Source: Chrysaora quinquecirrha
Lineage: Eukaryota > Cnidaria > Scyphozoa > Semaeostomeae > Pelagiidae
NCBI GenBank assembly: GCA_014526335.1
Contig: JACTAT010000337.1
Span: forward strand, 171,407-235,406
DNA length: 64,000 nucleotides
Reading direction: 5' to 3'
Position 1 is the first letter of the stretch. Every line of letters starts with the position of its first letter. The position numbers and the translations under genes were made by a program. The notes beneath the pieces are model-generated. The model was not told where the DNA came from. It did not search any database and saw only the letters and a program-made list of their open reading frames with translations. Positions 22,748 through 34,289 of the stretch are shown one piece after another.

Positions 22748-25736
22748 GGGACTTAAAAGTCCCGACAGTACTTATAGGGCAAATAAACAAAACATTGAAT
22801 TGTTGTTTTTTTTCAATAGAACTGAAACTTTCCTACATCAATCTTAAGATAAGATCAATATTAGCTTGAAATAACAATAAATATAAAAAAATAACTTTCA
22901 AGAGACACTCAAATCATAATGGTTATGTAAGAATGAGGAGTTAGTTATATTATTCTATTTTTACAAAGTTCAGTCAAAGTGTTCTGTCTCTAAGCATTGT
23001 GGAACTCTGCAAAGCAATTTTTCTTTTCGTTGCAACATAAAAATACATTGCATGTTCCACATTTACTTTTTGGCCTTGACTCTATATCCTTCTTTGAGCA
23101 GACTTCGCATCTCCCCTCTTGCTCCTCTTCCTGGGTATTGGACCCAGTGACATCCAAGGTTTTGGAGCCTTATTCCATCATCAACTGAATAGTTGTTTTT
23201 TCTTCTTTTTTGAACCACACCTGGGGAAGTTGTTGCTGAGTGTCTTCCTCTGGCTGAGCGGGATAGAGTTATCAGTGTCTGTGCCACACTGCGTCTAAAG
23301 TCCAGCAAAGACAGGCCTTTCTTTTCAATTTTTTCAAAAGCTATTGCTGCATTGACAACGGTGCGATCTAGAAGACCAAAAAAGATTCGGTGCCACCATT
23401 TTTTTAGATTTTCTCCCAACACCATAGATTGCACACAGCATATCTGCTTTATCCACGCCACCCATATACTTGTTATAGTCCTTGACTGCTTTTGGGCAAC
23501 CTATTTCGAGTTTTGACCCATCCTTCTGCGTTCTGTTGATTGTCACCCTCTCTGTTCCGTGAAAATTTGAAATTAGATGGACAGTTTTGTTGTCTTTCCA
23601 CTTGTAGACGCTCAAGCCTTCATTACTGACCCTATGATCAAATTGGCCCCGAGCTAACTCTTTGTCAGCTTTCAGGTTTTCTGGGAAATTTTGTCGATTT
23701 GAGCGTATTGTCCCACAGGCCCAAACCTTTTTTTGTTTCAGGTGCTCCATAAGAGCAATTGAGGAGAAGTAGTTATCAAAATAGACCTCATGATTCCTTT
23801 CATAGAGTTCCTTGCACATATTAATGACAACCTTCTCCCCAAGTCCAAAAGCACCTTCTTCATTGTTTACCTCTGAATTCTTGCCTTGATAGATGTCGAA
23901 CTTGCTTATGTATCCATCAGGATCAGCACGCATCCAGAGTTTATAGCCCCTTTTTATTGGTTTCATAGGATTATATTGTTTTATAGAGCTCCTACCTTTG
24001 AAAAGAATCATGCTCTCGTCAATACTTTGATACCTTGAGACACTGTATAGCTTTGCGTAGTTTCCATTGAGTGCTGATATCAAAGGGCGCAGCTTATACA
24101 ATTTATCTTTGTTGTCCTTTGGAATTGCAGAGTTGTCATTAACATGAAGATTTGACAAAATTTGGGAAAATCTGTTCCGAGGCATAGTTGATCCAACAAA
24201 TGGGACTGACAGGTCAGCATCATTACGCCAATACATCTTCCAGGATGGCAATTTATGGTAGCCCATGACAAGATTGATACCAAGAAACCCATACATTTCT
24301 TTCTTCATAATGACTGGTACACGCCGCTGTTTTTGATTTACATACAAGTTGCTTTGGTATATAATGTCATCAATCATCTTCTGATCATAATACTTTAGAA
24401 AGTAGTCTCCTGGAGTATGACAGTCTGCAAATTCTTCCACAACAGGTCCTGAAAATATTAAAGCATATCTAAATTTTCATACAATATAAGGGTTATCCAG
24501 AGAGTTAGAGACAGAAATAGAGAGATAGAGAGAGCAAGAAAGAGAGGGACAAAAAGGCATAGAGAGAGCAGGAATATAGCTGAATGAAAGTAAACAAAAG
24601 CAAAAACAATCATTGTACTAGATGATTGTTCTTCAATTGCTCAAGCTACAAATGTGATAATTATCTCTATGGACTTAATCATACCTTCTTTTTCAAGAAA
24701 CAAAAATTGAGTTTCCTGCATTTCTTTCTTCAACCATCTTTTTCTTGGAGGTGCTCCCTTTTTTGCTTTTTTGCCCCCCTTGCCTTGGTTTGTTTTCCCT
24801 GCTCTTCGTTTTGTGCTTTTTGGTGCATCCTTTGTTGATATATCTGTTTCTTTCACCTCTGTGTCTGTATGCTCTTCATTGACTTCAATTTTGGATGGCT
24901 CCTCTGTTTCGATTGACATTATAATGAAGCTTGGCTCTCCTGTACTTTGAGTATTGGCATTTTCTTCATAAATTTCCTCTTCTTCAAAATTCGGCTTGGG
25001 TAAGAAATCATCTTGAAATAATTCATTGTCATTTCTACTAAGTATAGGTGGCTCCCACAAATCGTCATCATCTGGCTCATCATCTGTCTCCTCATTGTCA
25101 GTAGGAATTTCTTCAAATACTATCTGAGCCTCTTCAATGTTATATATTCTGGATAACCGTTTCCGACATGAGTTCCCAATTGCTAAAAATTAAGAAACAC
25201 CCATCAACTTCTAGCCCAAAATGCCCAGTATAGAATCTTAATGTTTATTTGTTATCATTTATACACAAATTCATGTCTAAGACTAAAATCAGCTGATTTA
25301 TGAATCAAAATCTAGGCCTAATCCTTGGTAAAAATTTAGGCCGATAGTACCCAGCGGGACTTATAAGTCCCGCAGCCTATCCACCCCACTACTCGGAGCA
25401 GGTAATTAAAAAATGATTCAAACAAGTATAAATATCTTTAAAACATCCTAATTTATCATATAAAAAATATCAGTAGCCATAAGGGTAAGATTAAAGCCAA
25501 AAAAATAGAGAAATCAGACTCACTCAAATCACTTGCTCCGTCAGCCATATTGGAAAAAGTCGAAGAGGCATTGGCTTCGCTATGATCCTCCAATGCTCAA
25601 AAAAACTTTGTGTACATCGAGGGGGGTCTATGTAGTTGCCATATCTACAACCAATAGGAAATCCCTTCTTTTTTTATGAATTTTGGGAATGTTTATATGA
25701 AGTGGGACTTATAAGTCCCGTCGGCCCATAAAGGGT
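22748..25736 (-). mobile_element. piggyBac element
   Basis: The right end is ...CGGCCCATAAAGGGT followed by TTAA (25737-25740), the piggyBac target site. A 16-bp palindrome GGGACTTATAAGTCCC lies subterminally at 25704-25719 and again at 25356-25371; a variant (GGGACTTAAAAGTCCC) at 22748-22763 marks the other side. I could not find an intact left TTAA terminus, so the left boundary is provisional and that end looks eroded. The element carries the transposase gene at 22990-25548 and lies in the largest CLPP intron. Confidence 0.85.
22990..25548 (-). pseudogene. piggyBac transposase gene, three exons, two frameshifts
   Basis: Cut-and-paste transposase (DDE_Tnp_1_7) acting at TTAA. Exon 1 is 25524-25548 (MADGASDL, donor GTGAGT), exon 2 is 24685-25182 (acceptor TTTTTAG, donor GTATGA) and exon 3 is 22990-24448 (acceptor ATATTTTCAG); both joins keep frame. 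Exon 2 is acidic then lysine-rich. Exon 3 holds the catalytic blocks RYQSIDESMILF, NHEVYFDNYFSS and YMGGVDKADML, with the three aspartates present. Near 23405, in a T run, the frame breaks and continues in another frame (KKWWHRIFFGLLDRTVVNAA). A second break near 23110-23140 precedes the cysteine-rich C-terminal zinc domain (RCEVCSKKD, KCGTCNVFLCC), which ends at TAG 22992-22990. The breaks make it a pseudogene unless they are sequencing errors. Confidence 0.9.
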
Positions 25737-25740
25737 TTAA

Positions 25741-26509
25741 TACTGTTGACCACAGATAGTACAAGAAACATTTCTTTACTGCTAAAAGAAGACGTTGCTT
25801 GTTTCATGCCTGAAAGTATTTCAAACTGAACTGACACAGTTTAATGAAAGTAAACTGCTCTTATTGGTATCTTTCGTCTTGTTCCGTTATCTGGTCTAAG
25901 GCTCTCATAATTGGTTGAGTAAATCTTCTTGATGCTCTAACTCACAGATTTGCTAAATACCTGTTCCTATAGAAATAAAATATATGGCACAGTAATAGGG
26001 GTATAAAAACAGATTGGTTAAAAAAAATTTCAATCACTCTCGACATTGAGGGTCCTTACTCAGGGTTACCGTATCTTTCAAAAATACAATTTTTCATAGA
26101 TTCTGCTTAAACTAACAGATCTTAATGAACAAGTTGGGGGAAAAGGTAAAATTCACCAAAAGATCATTCGTATCTCCTTACAGAAACTACCTCGATTTGC
26201 AAATCTTAAGAATAACGCTTGAATATACGAAACGTAATTTTCATTTTCTCCCAATAATGTTTTGAATGAGATCCCTGTCGGAATTAGAACAAGTATTTCT
26301 CTAACTGGCTTCAAACAAGGCCTCAAAACACTTTTTTCTGGACAAATAGTACCCGTTGGAAGAGCAGCATTACTGTTAAGTTGAATTAAATACTGCTTCT
26401 TTGACGTAAATATATTTCAATTAGTTATTTTGTTAAACGTAGAATATATATTGCTGAAAGAGTAACGTTTATAAAGATTAATTAATAAAAATAATAATAA
26501 TAACTTGGA
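25741..26509. other. Intron sequence without recognised features
   Basis: Diverged AT-rich DNA. A stretch near 26110-26380 (GAAACTACCTCGATTTGC, then TTTTCTCCCAATAATG) loosely resembles LINE C-terminal coding, but I cannot support it. Confidence 0.4.
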
Positions 26510-26945
26510 AAAATTACGATGAACAGCGGAATCATTTTCGGGCACAAAAAGCTTTCTTCGTCTGAAACTCCTCAGAGTATGAACGTCAGAGACAGACCGC
26601 AACAATAAACTAAGGCGGAATTTATACCCAGATGCGGCTCGAAATGCACCAATAGAAAGAACGAAAAGCTGAATTGGCATTGTGTTTTAAACACCAATCA
26701 GCTGGTCGTATACAGCGGGAAGACCAATTGAATTATTTGAAGAGTCCAAGTAAGAAAACGAACTCTTTCTGTCTACATAAAACCGGCCTTTTGATTTTGA
26801 TGTAGACAGATTCCAAAACCCCTAAGTGAAATGAAGATCTTGCTTTGCCAATGATTTTGAAACAATCCTCGCTGTAATTTTCCGCACAAATTAGGCTATT
26901 GGGTAGATGTTGTCCTATGGCTTAATCATGTTTGAGACTGCATTT
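26510..26945 (-). mobile_element. Inverted 3'-end copy of the Penelope-like element
   Basis: The reverse complement of this stretch follows 29105-29550 closely: the last part of the GIY-YIG coding region (CATAGGACAACATCTAC), the ACAGAAAGAGTTCGTTTTCT block, the GTATAAATTCCGCC promoter-like motif and the hammerhead region. It therefore faces the main element at 27535-29560, an arrangement known for Penelope-like elements. Its hammerhead copy (minus strand, 26581-26540) keeps CTGAGGA and GTTTCAGAC but has lost the second strand of stem I. Confidence 0.88.
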
Positions 26946-26949
26946 TCTA

Positions 26950-27530
26950 ACTAAAAGCTGGTCTGCTTTATCTTGTCATTCCAAGAGTCACCTCTTTGAA
27001 CCAGGCTTGAGATATAGATCGTATTTCTGTCGTTCTTCATTCCTGTCGCTAAATAGATTACATCATTGGCTATTTCTTCTGGGGTGCTGTTGCTTCTGAT
27101 ATCACTGGTGCCACAGCGATTATTTTACACTGTATTGGTCTTCAGCTTCGCCAATCACGTTAGGAATAGCTACCCCCACCATCCTTCTGTGGAAGGGAGG
27201 GAGTACTCTCAAAGTAGACTGGTAGGGGTTCTGTTTGCCCAAACAATGTTGGTACAAAGTCGTTCCATACAATTTCTTGGAAAGGATAAAGGTAGCTTTC
27301 GAACTCTGGTATTGTTCTCATGAACTTTGATAGGAAACCTTTAGTCAGAACTGCATAGGCTGCTTGAGGATGAGATTCTGCAAATTCTCTCAGGGTTTCT
27401 AACTCCTTCCACCATTTTCCTACTTTTGCTCTGCAATATTGATCTTTAAATTGCTTAGACCCAAAAGCTGACCCGAGGTGACGCTGCCCATCTGCTGTTA
27501 TATTCACACTCGCCCCAAATGCCTCCATTG
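26950..27530 (-). pseudogene. Reverse-transcriptase-associated C-terminal fragment
   Basis: Minus-strand coding with ASVNITADGQRHLGSAFGS, an AESHPQAAYAVLTKGF block and FMRTIPEFESYLYPF, followed in another frame by IPNVIGEAEDQYS. This order recurs downstream of the RT in a family of mobile-element proteins common in invertebrate genomes; I recognise the pattern but not its clade. The first part of the 156-codon frame (27531-27630) is antisense to the neighbouring Penelope gene and not real coding. A stop and frameshift near 27160 show decay. Confidence 0.6.
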
Positions 27531-27534
27531 CCCT

Positions 27535-29340
27535 AGGGAACATTTTCAAGAGATCAAATCCCTCCGTAAGAACACACAGGTTCTTATCACAAAACCTGAT
27601 AAAGGATTTGGGGTCGTTATTGTGAACCAAAAAGATTATATTTCGAAAATGGCCGACGTGCTCAACGAAAGTTTGAAAAATTAGGCAACGTCGAACAGCA
27701 TGATAAAATGGCTAAAATAGAGCAGAAACTTCAAAAACGGTTGCTTGAGTTGGTCAAGAAAAAACTATTGATTCAAGAAATTTACGATAGGATCCGGCAA
27801 ACAGGTTCGCAGCATTCACAGATTTATGGTCCACCTAAAACTCACAAACCCAACGTCCCTCTCAAGCCTATTCTATCTATGGTTGGTTCAGCTCAACATG
27901 AGCTTGCTAAATGGCTTTCAGAAATTTTAGCACCTGTTTTGGAACTTTACTCTAAAAATTGTATTTCGGATTCATTTTCTTTTGCTAATGTTATTCAAAA
28001 CCTTCAATTAGACCCGGCAAACTCCTTATGTTCCTTCGACATCAGCAGCCTTTTCACTAGCGTACCTTGGATGAGACTATCGGGATTTACGCTAGAGCTC
28101 TCTACCGGGGTGAACTTGTCAGTCCGCCGTTCCTTGAGGGGGTATTTGTCGAATTGATGGAGTCTGCTACCAGGTCGGTAGAGTTCGTTCAGCTTCAACA
28201 ATGAGATGTACCGACAAAGGGACGGAGTCGCCATGGGGAGCCAATGGGGACCAGTGCTTGCTAGCAAACATCTTTGTTGGCTTCTACGAAGGTCAACTTA
28301 TTGGATCCACATCAAAACCTCCGGTTTATTTTCGATATGCTGATGACACTTTCGCCATTTCAAAAAAGAGTCCGATTGTAACATTCTCCTCAAAACGCCT
28401 TGCATCCGTCTCTAAAATTTACTTTCGAAAAGGAGCAAAACAACTCTTTGCAGTTTCTCGACTTTTTCTTGAAAACACTGCTACTGGATTTCTCACCAGT
28501 ATATATAGGAAGCCAACATTTAGTGGCCTCTATACACGTTGGCACTCCTTTAGGCCAAAACAGAGGAAAATTAACCTCATCAACACGCTAGTTCATCGGG
28601 CCCTTATGATTTGATCTAAATCTCGGCTTCATTCGGAATTGGATAAAATACGGTCTATTCTCATTGAAAACGGTTACCCTGAGGACGTCATTTCGGATTA
28701 TTTTCGCAAGAAGATCCCACATTTTTCGGCTGATAAAAAGTATGGTCCGCAAAAGTGCCCTGTTTACCTAAAAATGCCTTGGGAAGTAAACGTCTCATTG
28801 CGAATCGAAAGTCAAATTAAAAAGGCCATGACTAAGTGCTTCGCTGCGGCTAACCCTTGGTTAGTTTTTGGCACTCGGAAAGTTCTACCATCCATTCAAA
28901 AGGATTGCGTACCTACCACACAAAAATATTTGGTCATTTATGAATTATCGTGCCGGTGTGATGCCAGGTACGTAGGTCGTACTTCCAAGAGATTAGGTGA
29001 CAGGATGAAGCAGCATGTCCCCACTAATATTCGTCTGCATAATTTTCGGCAAAGAGAGCAACCACCCCGTGGGTCTAAACAACAACCTAGTCTCAAACAT
29101 GATTCAGCCATAGGACAACATCTACTCGATAACCTTATTTGTGCGAAAACTTATAGCGAGGATTGTTTCAAAATCATTGGCAAAGCAAGATCATTTTTTC
29201 AGTTAGGGGTTTTGAATCTGTCCACAGCAAAACAAAAAGGCCGGTTTTGTGTACACAGAAAGAGTACGTTTTCTCACTTGGACTCTTCAAATAATTCTGT
29301 TGGCCTTCCCGCTGTATCCGACCAGCTGATTGGTGTTTAA
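27535..29340 (+). pseudogene. Penelope-like element polyprotein: RT plus GIY-YIG endonuclease
   Basis: Penelope-like elements encode an RT related to telomerase, joined to a GIY-YIG nuclease. Here the N-terminal RT part reads LITKPDKGFGVVIVNQKDYI and QIYGPPKTHKPNVPLKPILS (27708-28157), then SLCSFDISSLFTSVP, the YFRYADDTFAI catalytic box (about 28330), and FLENTATGFLTSIYRKPTFS. The third block (28639-29340) ends in the nuclease: YLVIYELSCRCDARYVGRTS, KRLGDRMKQHV and SAIGQHLLDN. Breaks: a stop at 27682-27684, a frame change near 28060-28200 and a stop at 28612-28614. Gene order is full length, but the protein cannot be made in one piece. Confidence 0.92.
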
Positions 29341-29560
29341 AACACAATGCCAATTTAGCTTTTCGTTCTTTCTGTTGGTGCATTTCAAACCGCATCTGGG
29401 TATAAATTCCGTTAATATCAAGATTCGTCTTATAATAATTCTATTGTTTCGGTCTGTTTCTGACGTTCATACTCTGAGGAGTGTCAGACGAAAAAAGCTT
29501 TTAAGTATGCCCGAAAATGATTCCGCTGTTCATCGCAATTTTGAAATTTTGTACAACTCA
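29341..29560 (+). mobile_element. Penelope terminal repeat (pLTR-like) region
   Basis: After the stop at 29338-29340 comes TTTCGTTCTTTCTGTTGGTG, a TATA-like GGGTATAAATTCCG (about 29398-29411), the hammerhead at 29468-29509 and CGAAAATGATTCCGCTGTTCATCGC. The same series occurs at 43640-43800 (plus strand) and, on the minus strand, at about 26510-26680 and 52225-52365. It is the repeat that bounds Penelope copies and probably carries their promoter. Confidence 0.8.
29468..29509 (+). ncRNA. Type I hammerhead ribozyme in the Penelope terminal repeat
   Basis: All core parts occur in order. Stem I 5' strand CATACT (29468-29473); core CTGAGGA (29474-29480, matching CUGANGA); a short stem II, GTGTCAGAC (29481-29489); GAA (29490-29492); stem III AAAA-GC-TTTT (29493-29502); cleavage nucleotide A (29503) in the context UUA, fitting the NUH rule; stem I 3' strand AGTATG (29504-29509), exactly complementary to CATACT. 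Minimal hammerheads of this kind are known from Penelope-like elements. Stem II has only two strong pairs, so activity is likely but modest. Confidence 0.78.
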
Positions 29561-30575
29561 AAGACTATTAGCTTGGAAAAAGCATATGACAACCAGTACC
29601 TGGACGTTAAAATTAGCTCAAATCCTAAATGGGCAAATTACAGGGTATTCCAAAAAAGGAACCCGGTAAAGAACCTATGTACTAAAGTAAAACCAATTTT
29701 GTAAACAATTTTGTCCATCTAAATTAATAATTTTTCAAACCCTGGGCCTGAACTTAAAAATCGTTAAATCAATAAAACCCTTGCTGTAACTTATTCCAGC
29801 AACGAAAATCCTCAATTACATGAAATGTGCAATAAAGTCTGTGCACATGCTTTAATCGTCATTGAAATTAATTACAGCATATTTCGTGAAGATGAAAAAT
29901 GAAAACTCTTTTACTCACAATAGTGTATGTAAACAGTAAGTATTATGACCTATTGGTCTGAAGCTACGGTTTGCAAATAAAATTAATCTGCAGGGGTTCC
30001 TTTTTTTACGGAACAATCTGTATATTAACTCGAAATGAGTCAAGGAAAAGCGCTCTAACACAGAGATCTATAAGAACTCATTTATACCAAAAGTTGCACG
30101 AGCAGTTTTCGTGTGAAGCAACTGTTATCTCAGGAAATCTCATGTGAATAGAACAATACCCACAAGCCAAATGTTCTTTGATAATTTTTTATTTTATGGA
30201 TTATCTCAAGGGAGAAAGCACTCGCCGTTTAGAGAGGTTTGATCGGTAGGTATCAAGATTCAACACACAGTAACCCGTTGGCGCTTATCCTCCTTAATGA
30301 GTGACAGCTAAGTAATATGCAAATACGATACAGAAAATGTTAAGAGGTTGGATTGAAATTTTGTCTTTTGACGGTTTCTTCATCACATTTAAAACCAAGC
30401 AAAGTCATTCAAAAAATTTTTTAGACAATCAATGAATATTTGAGAGCCTAAAAAGTTCAAGTTGCTTGTCAACAAAATGTTACCTCTAGGGGTAACTCGA
30501 TGTTTCTTTAACAATAACGGGTAAATGGCATAACGACATTTGGTGTAATAAAATGGAGATGAAAAACTACCTTAC
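29561..30575. other. End of large CLPP intron, no recognised features
   Basis: About 1 kb of AT-rich DNA with short fragments only. It leads to the donor GTAAGG at 30575-30570 (minus strand). Confidence 0.6.
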
Positions 30576-30647
30576 CCCACCAATAACACACACGATTCTC
30601 TCCCTAAGAAGTCGTGAGAATATATCATAGGCTCTTTCTGTCCTCCC
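30576..30647 (-). CDS. CLPP: CLPP first recognised exon (24 codons)
   Basis: Acceptor TTTTCTTTTAG, donor GTAAGG on the minus strand. It encodes GRTERAYDIFSRLLRERIVC and then VIGG, the ClpP N-terminal core just after the conserved EQTG junction. It is phase 0 at both ends. The preceding exon, with the mitochondrial targeting sequence, must lie at higher coordinates; I searched 30650-64000 for coding of VVEQT and did not see it, so it may be outside the window. Confidence 0.95.
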
Positions 30648-31689
30648 CTAAAAGAAAAATCAATAGATCAAATAACAAAAACATCACTAATTCAGCCTGA
30701 TAAACACAACACAGTCAGTTTGTTACAAAGATATGCAATGCCCCTTACATAAATGTCTAACTTCTATTAAACCCAAAAAAAAATACAACTGTCCTCACAT
30801 CACGCCCTTCCTTACCTGTTTCAAACTGTACACTCTATAAAACAATTATTTGATAAAATTAAATGACTTCAAAATCTGAATAGAGAAGTGCCCGAAGACG
30901 AATTAGACAACGAAGGTACACATTATATATGTCACTTTGGTCGACATTGCTGTTGTGCCGTCACGAGTGATACACAGACAACAAAGTCTCGCATTGTTCT
31001 TTACAAGCTGCACCAAATGGCTATCTGCAATACCCAGAATCCCGGAATGCCAGAATACCGGACTCTGTATAATCCGGAATATGGAAAAGTAGGTTTATTT
31101 AAAAATGTTATGTTTAATCAAACTTGTTTCATACCAGCATAGAGCTCTTCTTTCAGAGCTTCAGAGACATAGTGAATTTCACCTCCTTAAAAATCTGCAA
31201 AATCCGGAATCTCGACAATTTAAAGTCATAGTTGCGTAAAAATACAACATTCCGTGATTTTCAAAGCTGCAAATCATAATATCTATGAAAAATATACAAA
31301 CGTGAATGGCTCGGATAAAAACAACACGCTATTAAAATCTGAAAATCCAGAATTCCACAATGCCGGAATATCTAAAATACAAAATGAAATAGGGGCAAAT
31401 TTTTTGACTGTATTTATTTGAGCCTAAATTTTATTTTTATGCTAATTTAAAAACGAATTATTCGTTATATTTTGGTGGCCTGTTTGCCACGTACAGCTGT
31501 AATTGTTACTCAGCCACATTTGGACTTCATTGGATAATTAGGGTACCCAGACCTTACAGCATACGCTCCTAGCACGTGCTTTTTGGATGGGTTTTCTATT
31601 TGACGCTATGCACTACCTAAGGCACGTTCTTTGACCTACTACCTGAGAAACACTCGTTGAACAACATGAATGTTACAAGCAAATAGATT
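30648..31689. other. Intron or upstream sequence without recognised features
   Basis: AT-rich. Scattered CCGGAAT and CCAGAAT motifs (31030-31370) form a very loose repeat. No coding exon could be supported. Confidence 0.5.
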
Positions 31690-32265
31690 CTAAATAAAAG
31701 ATTTAATTTACTGGTAAAAGGTAAATTTGTTGAGATCCTTGATTTAGACGTAACCGTGAATGTCGAGTTACCCCGCGTTTTCTCCAATTAATTGGCGTTG
31801 ATGTTCCGGAAGCCATAGAACCAGAGGAGATTCTCAAAAGCAAAAATGGTGAGCCATACGCAGTTAGAACGAAGTTTGGATGCACAATAAATGGACCATT
31901 AAACAGGATTGGTGGAGTTGGTAAATATAACTACTTTGTAAATTCAGCTTTTGAAAATGATATTTTGCAATTACAGTGGAAGAAGTATTTCAATCAAGAA
32001 TTCAACGAATCGATTGCTGACAGCACGAAAATGTTGTCCATCCTGGAAAAACAAGCATTAGCAATATTCGAAGATTCAGTCTAGCTGGTTGAAGGTCACT
32101 ACCAGATCTAGTTCCATGGAAGCGTATTCCACCCTACTTGCCAAAGAACAGAAAAATTGCGGAGAAGAGACTAGGATATATGAAGAAACAACTGGAAAAA
32201 GAATCCTGAGGCGAGAAAGAAGTCATCGATGACATACTTGAAAAAGGACATCAAACAGCACAATT
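31690..32265 (+). pseudogene. BEL/Pao retrotransposon pol, protease region
   Basis: Translation gives LIGVDVPEAIEPEEILKSKN and GEPYAVRTKFGCTINGPL, the conserved stretch after the Pao protease, then FNESIADSTKMLSILEKQAL, a stop (TAG near 32081), and in another frame GHYQI..PWKRIPPYLPKNRK and RLGYMKKQLEK. The element continues at about 34290 after a Penelope insertion. Confidence 0.82.
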
Positions 32266-32284
32266 TTTTGAACAAGATTCAGTA

Positions 32285-34238
32285 CTATGAAGAGAGAGAC
32301 AATTTTACGACGTTTCGGGCATTACCCTTTATCAAGTGACGGTTTAATTTGAAATAGCAAAAATATATGTAAGCTGAAAAAATTAGTCCCTGAGGATTAA
32401 GTGCGCCTAGTTTATGAATTATTTTCTTTCGAAAGTTTTCCTTTCCCGACAATCTGACAGTGCATGTATTTAGGGCTGGCACTATCATATGGTGTTGCTG
32501 GAATGATTTTGGGAGTTTAAGTGTTTGGAGATGTTGATGTCAGCGTCGTCTTGGTGATTCTGTTGGAGATTTTATTTCACGGCGATACACGGTGACACCG
32601 ATATAGAGCATGTTGCATTTAAAACAGCGAATAGCAACAGTAGATGAGACAGGAAGAGGAAAAATTGAAATGTTGTCGAACAGTGAAATTAGAGAATCAA
32701 AAAGAAGGTTTGATGGAGGTGTTGTTGACGATGTGGGAGCAGGTATTACAATTGCCGTGATTACAAGTAGTAGAGCCAAATTGCTTGGCGGATGGAAGGT
32801 TGGATTTAACCAGGGGGTCTCGAAGATTGGTATCGCGACGGTAGGCCGGAAGAGGTTTTTCTTTGAATATATTGGAAGTTTCGGGAGATTAAGGATGTTG
32901 AAATTCTGCATGATGATGTTTCGGATTTGACGATACAGTGGTAGGTTAGGGTAATTGGAATTCGATTAGTGCTTTAATTGTTTCATTGTTGGTACAGAGC
33001 GTCTTGGCGCGAAATATCAAATACTTTGGTGAGAGCATTCTATACTATATTATCAGGATAACCAGAATTGAGAAAAAATTTGCATTTCTTGACCTTTGGA
33101 TCTGAAATCATTATCGTCAGAGCATAAACAGCGGAGGCGAAGGAGTGGGGATAGGGGTATGGAATTTCTGCATTTGAGTGAGTGTGATGATTTGTAATCA
33201 AGGTAGCGATGGGCATCTGAATCTTCGTAGTAAATGGGCGTGTTAAGATGGTCACTAGAAATGGATAAATTTATATCAAGAAAGGACAGGCTGCATTGAG
33301 TGATGTTGACGGTACACTGTAAGGCAGGGTTGAAGTGTCAATCAAAATCGATAAATCTTTGAAGTTGTTCAGGAGGAGATGTACCAGCGACATAATCAAT
33401 GTATCGTAGCAGTAGGTAAGGAAAATAACTGGTATATGACTGGGAGATTAGGTATTCTTGGTATCCCACAAACAGGCAGGCATAGCTTGGGCAACGTTTA
33501 CTACCCATAGAGACCCCTCCAACTTGAACATAATATTTGAAAATCACAGGAAACCATTTCTGGTAAGAACCACCAGCTCAAGGCAAAGAACAATAGATGT
33601 TGGGGGGACTGGTAAAGGTCTGTGTATCTTTGGTAACATATAAAAAATAGGAGTGAGGGGGTGTGATGAATACAGTTTCGTAGCATAGATTGGAAGATTG
33701 TTGTTGTCGATTTCGACTTGGATAGAGGTGATGATTGTTTTGTTGAATTTGTAGGATTACGGGCAGAGCGACGGTAGAAATCGGTGTTGGATTCGAGTTG
33801 TGAGAGGCCTTCTTTGACATAAAGATCTTTGCTCCAAACCACAACACAACTACCTTTGTCTGCAGGCTTGATGACGATGTCGGTGCGATTTTTCAAACGT
33901 TCAAGGGCTTTGAATTCATTGGATGTAAGGTTTGGGCGCTTGATTGATTGATTGAAGTTGATTCTGGAAATTTCATTTCGGCATTTGTTGATATACAGGT
34001 CAAGGGAGTTGAGTGAACCAGCAGGAGGTGTCCATTTGGGCTTGTTGTTCGGGAATAGATTTTCAATTAAATCAGCTGTTGGAGAATCGGAAAGGGGTGG
34101 AGTAACGTTATTGCTGTCTTCAGAAGTAGATGAACAATTATTCAGGGATCGTTGAAAACAGGTAATTGACAATTGCATAAGATTACGAGAGCATTGACGT
34201 AAGTGTCTGTCTATGGCGGACATGCAAGTAAAGTTCAT
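32285..34238 (-). pseudogene. Penelope-like element inserted in the BEL/Pao relic
   Basis: The reading order is complete on the minus strand. The N-terminal region (34238-33501) has LKNRTDIVIKPADKGSCVVV. The RT palm (33547-33338) has VGGVSMGSKRCPSYACLFVG and RYIDYVAG, where the expected YIDD box has become YIDY. A degenerate C-terminal region (about 33060-32600) leads to a GIY-YIG remnant (FKCNMLYIGVT near 32610). Frameshifts and stops are frequent. Its motifs differ from those of the 27.5-kb copy, so it belongs to another Penelope lineage. It splits the BEL/Pao element and so is younger than it. Confidence 0.85.
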
Positions 34239-34289
34239 GCACGTGACGTTCCTGATAAGCTACTGATACCTGGAGATTAAGAGATATGG

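Noticed and set aside
22700..22763. Left piggyBac terminus at TTAAGG near 22710
   Set aside because: The sequence after that TTAA does not match the ACCCTTTATGGGCC end on the right; the left end is left undefined.
27531..27630. N-terminal part of the 156-codon minus-strand frame
   Set aside because: It is antisense to the start of the Penelope gene; only the part below 27530 has family motifs.
30805..30825. Possible short CLPP exon (TTTGAAACAG before GTAAGG on the minus strand, at about the place expected for VVEQTG)
   Set aside because: The frame and residues do not fit the conserved EQTG segment, and stops lie directly upstream.
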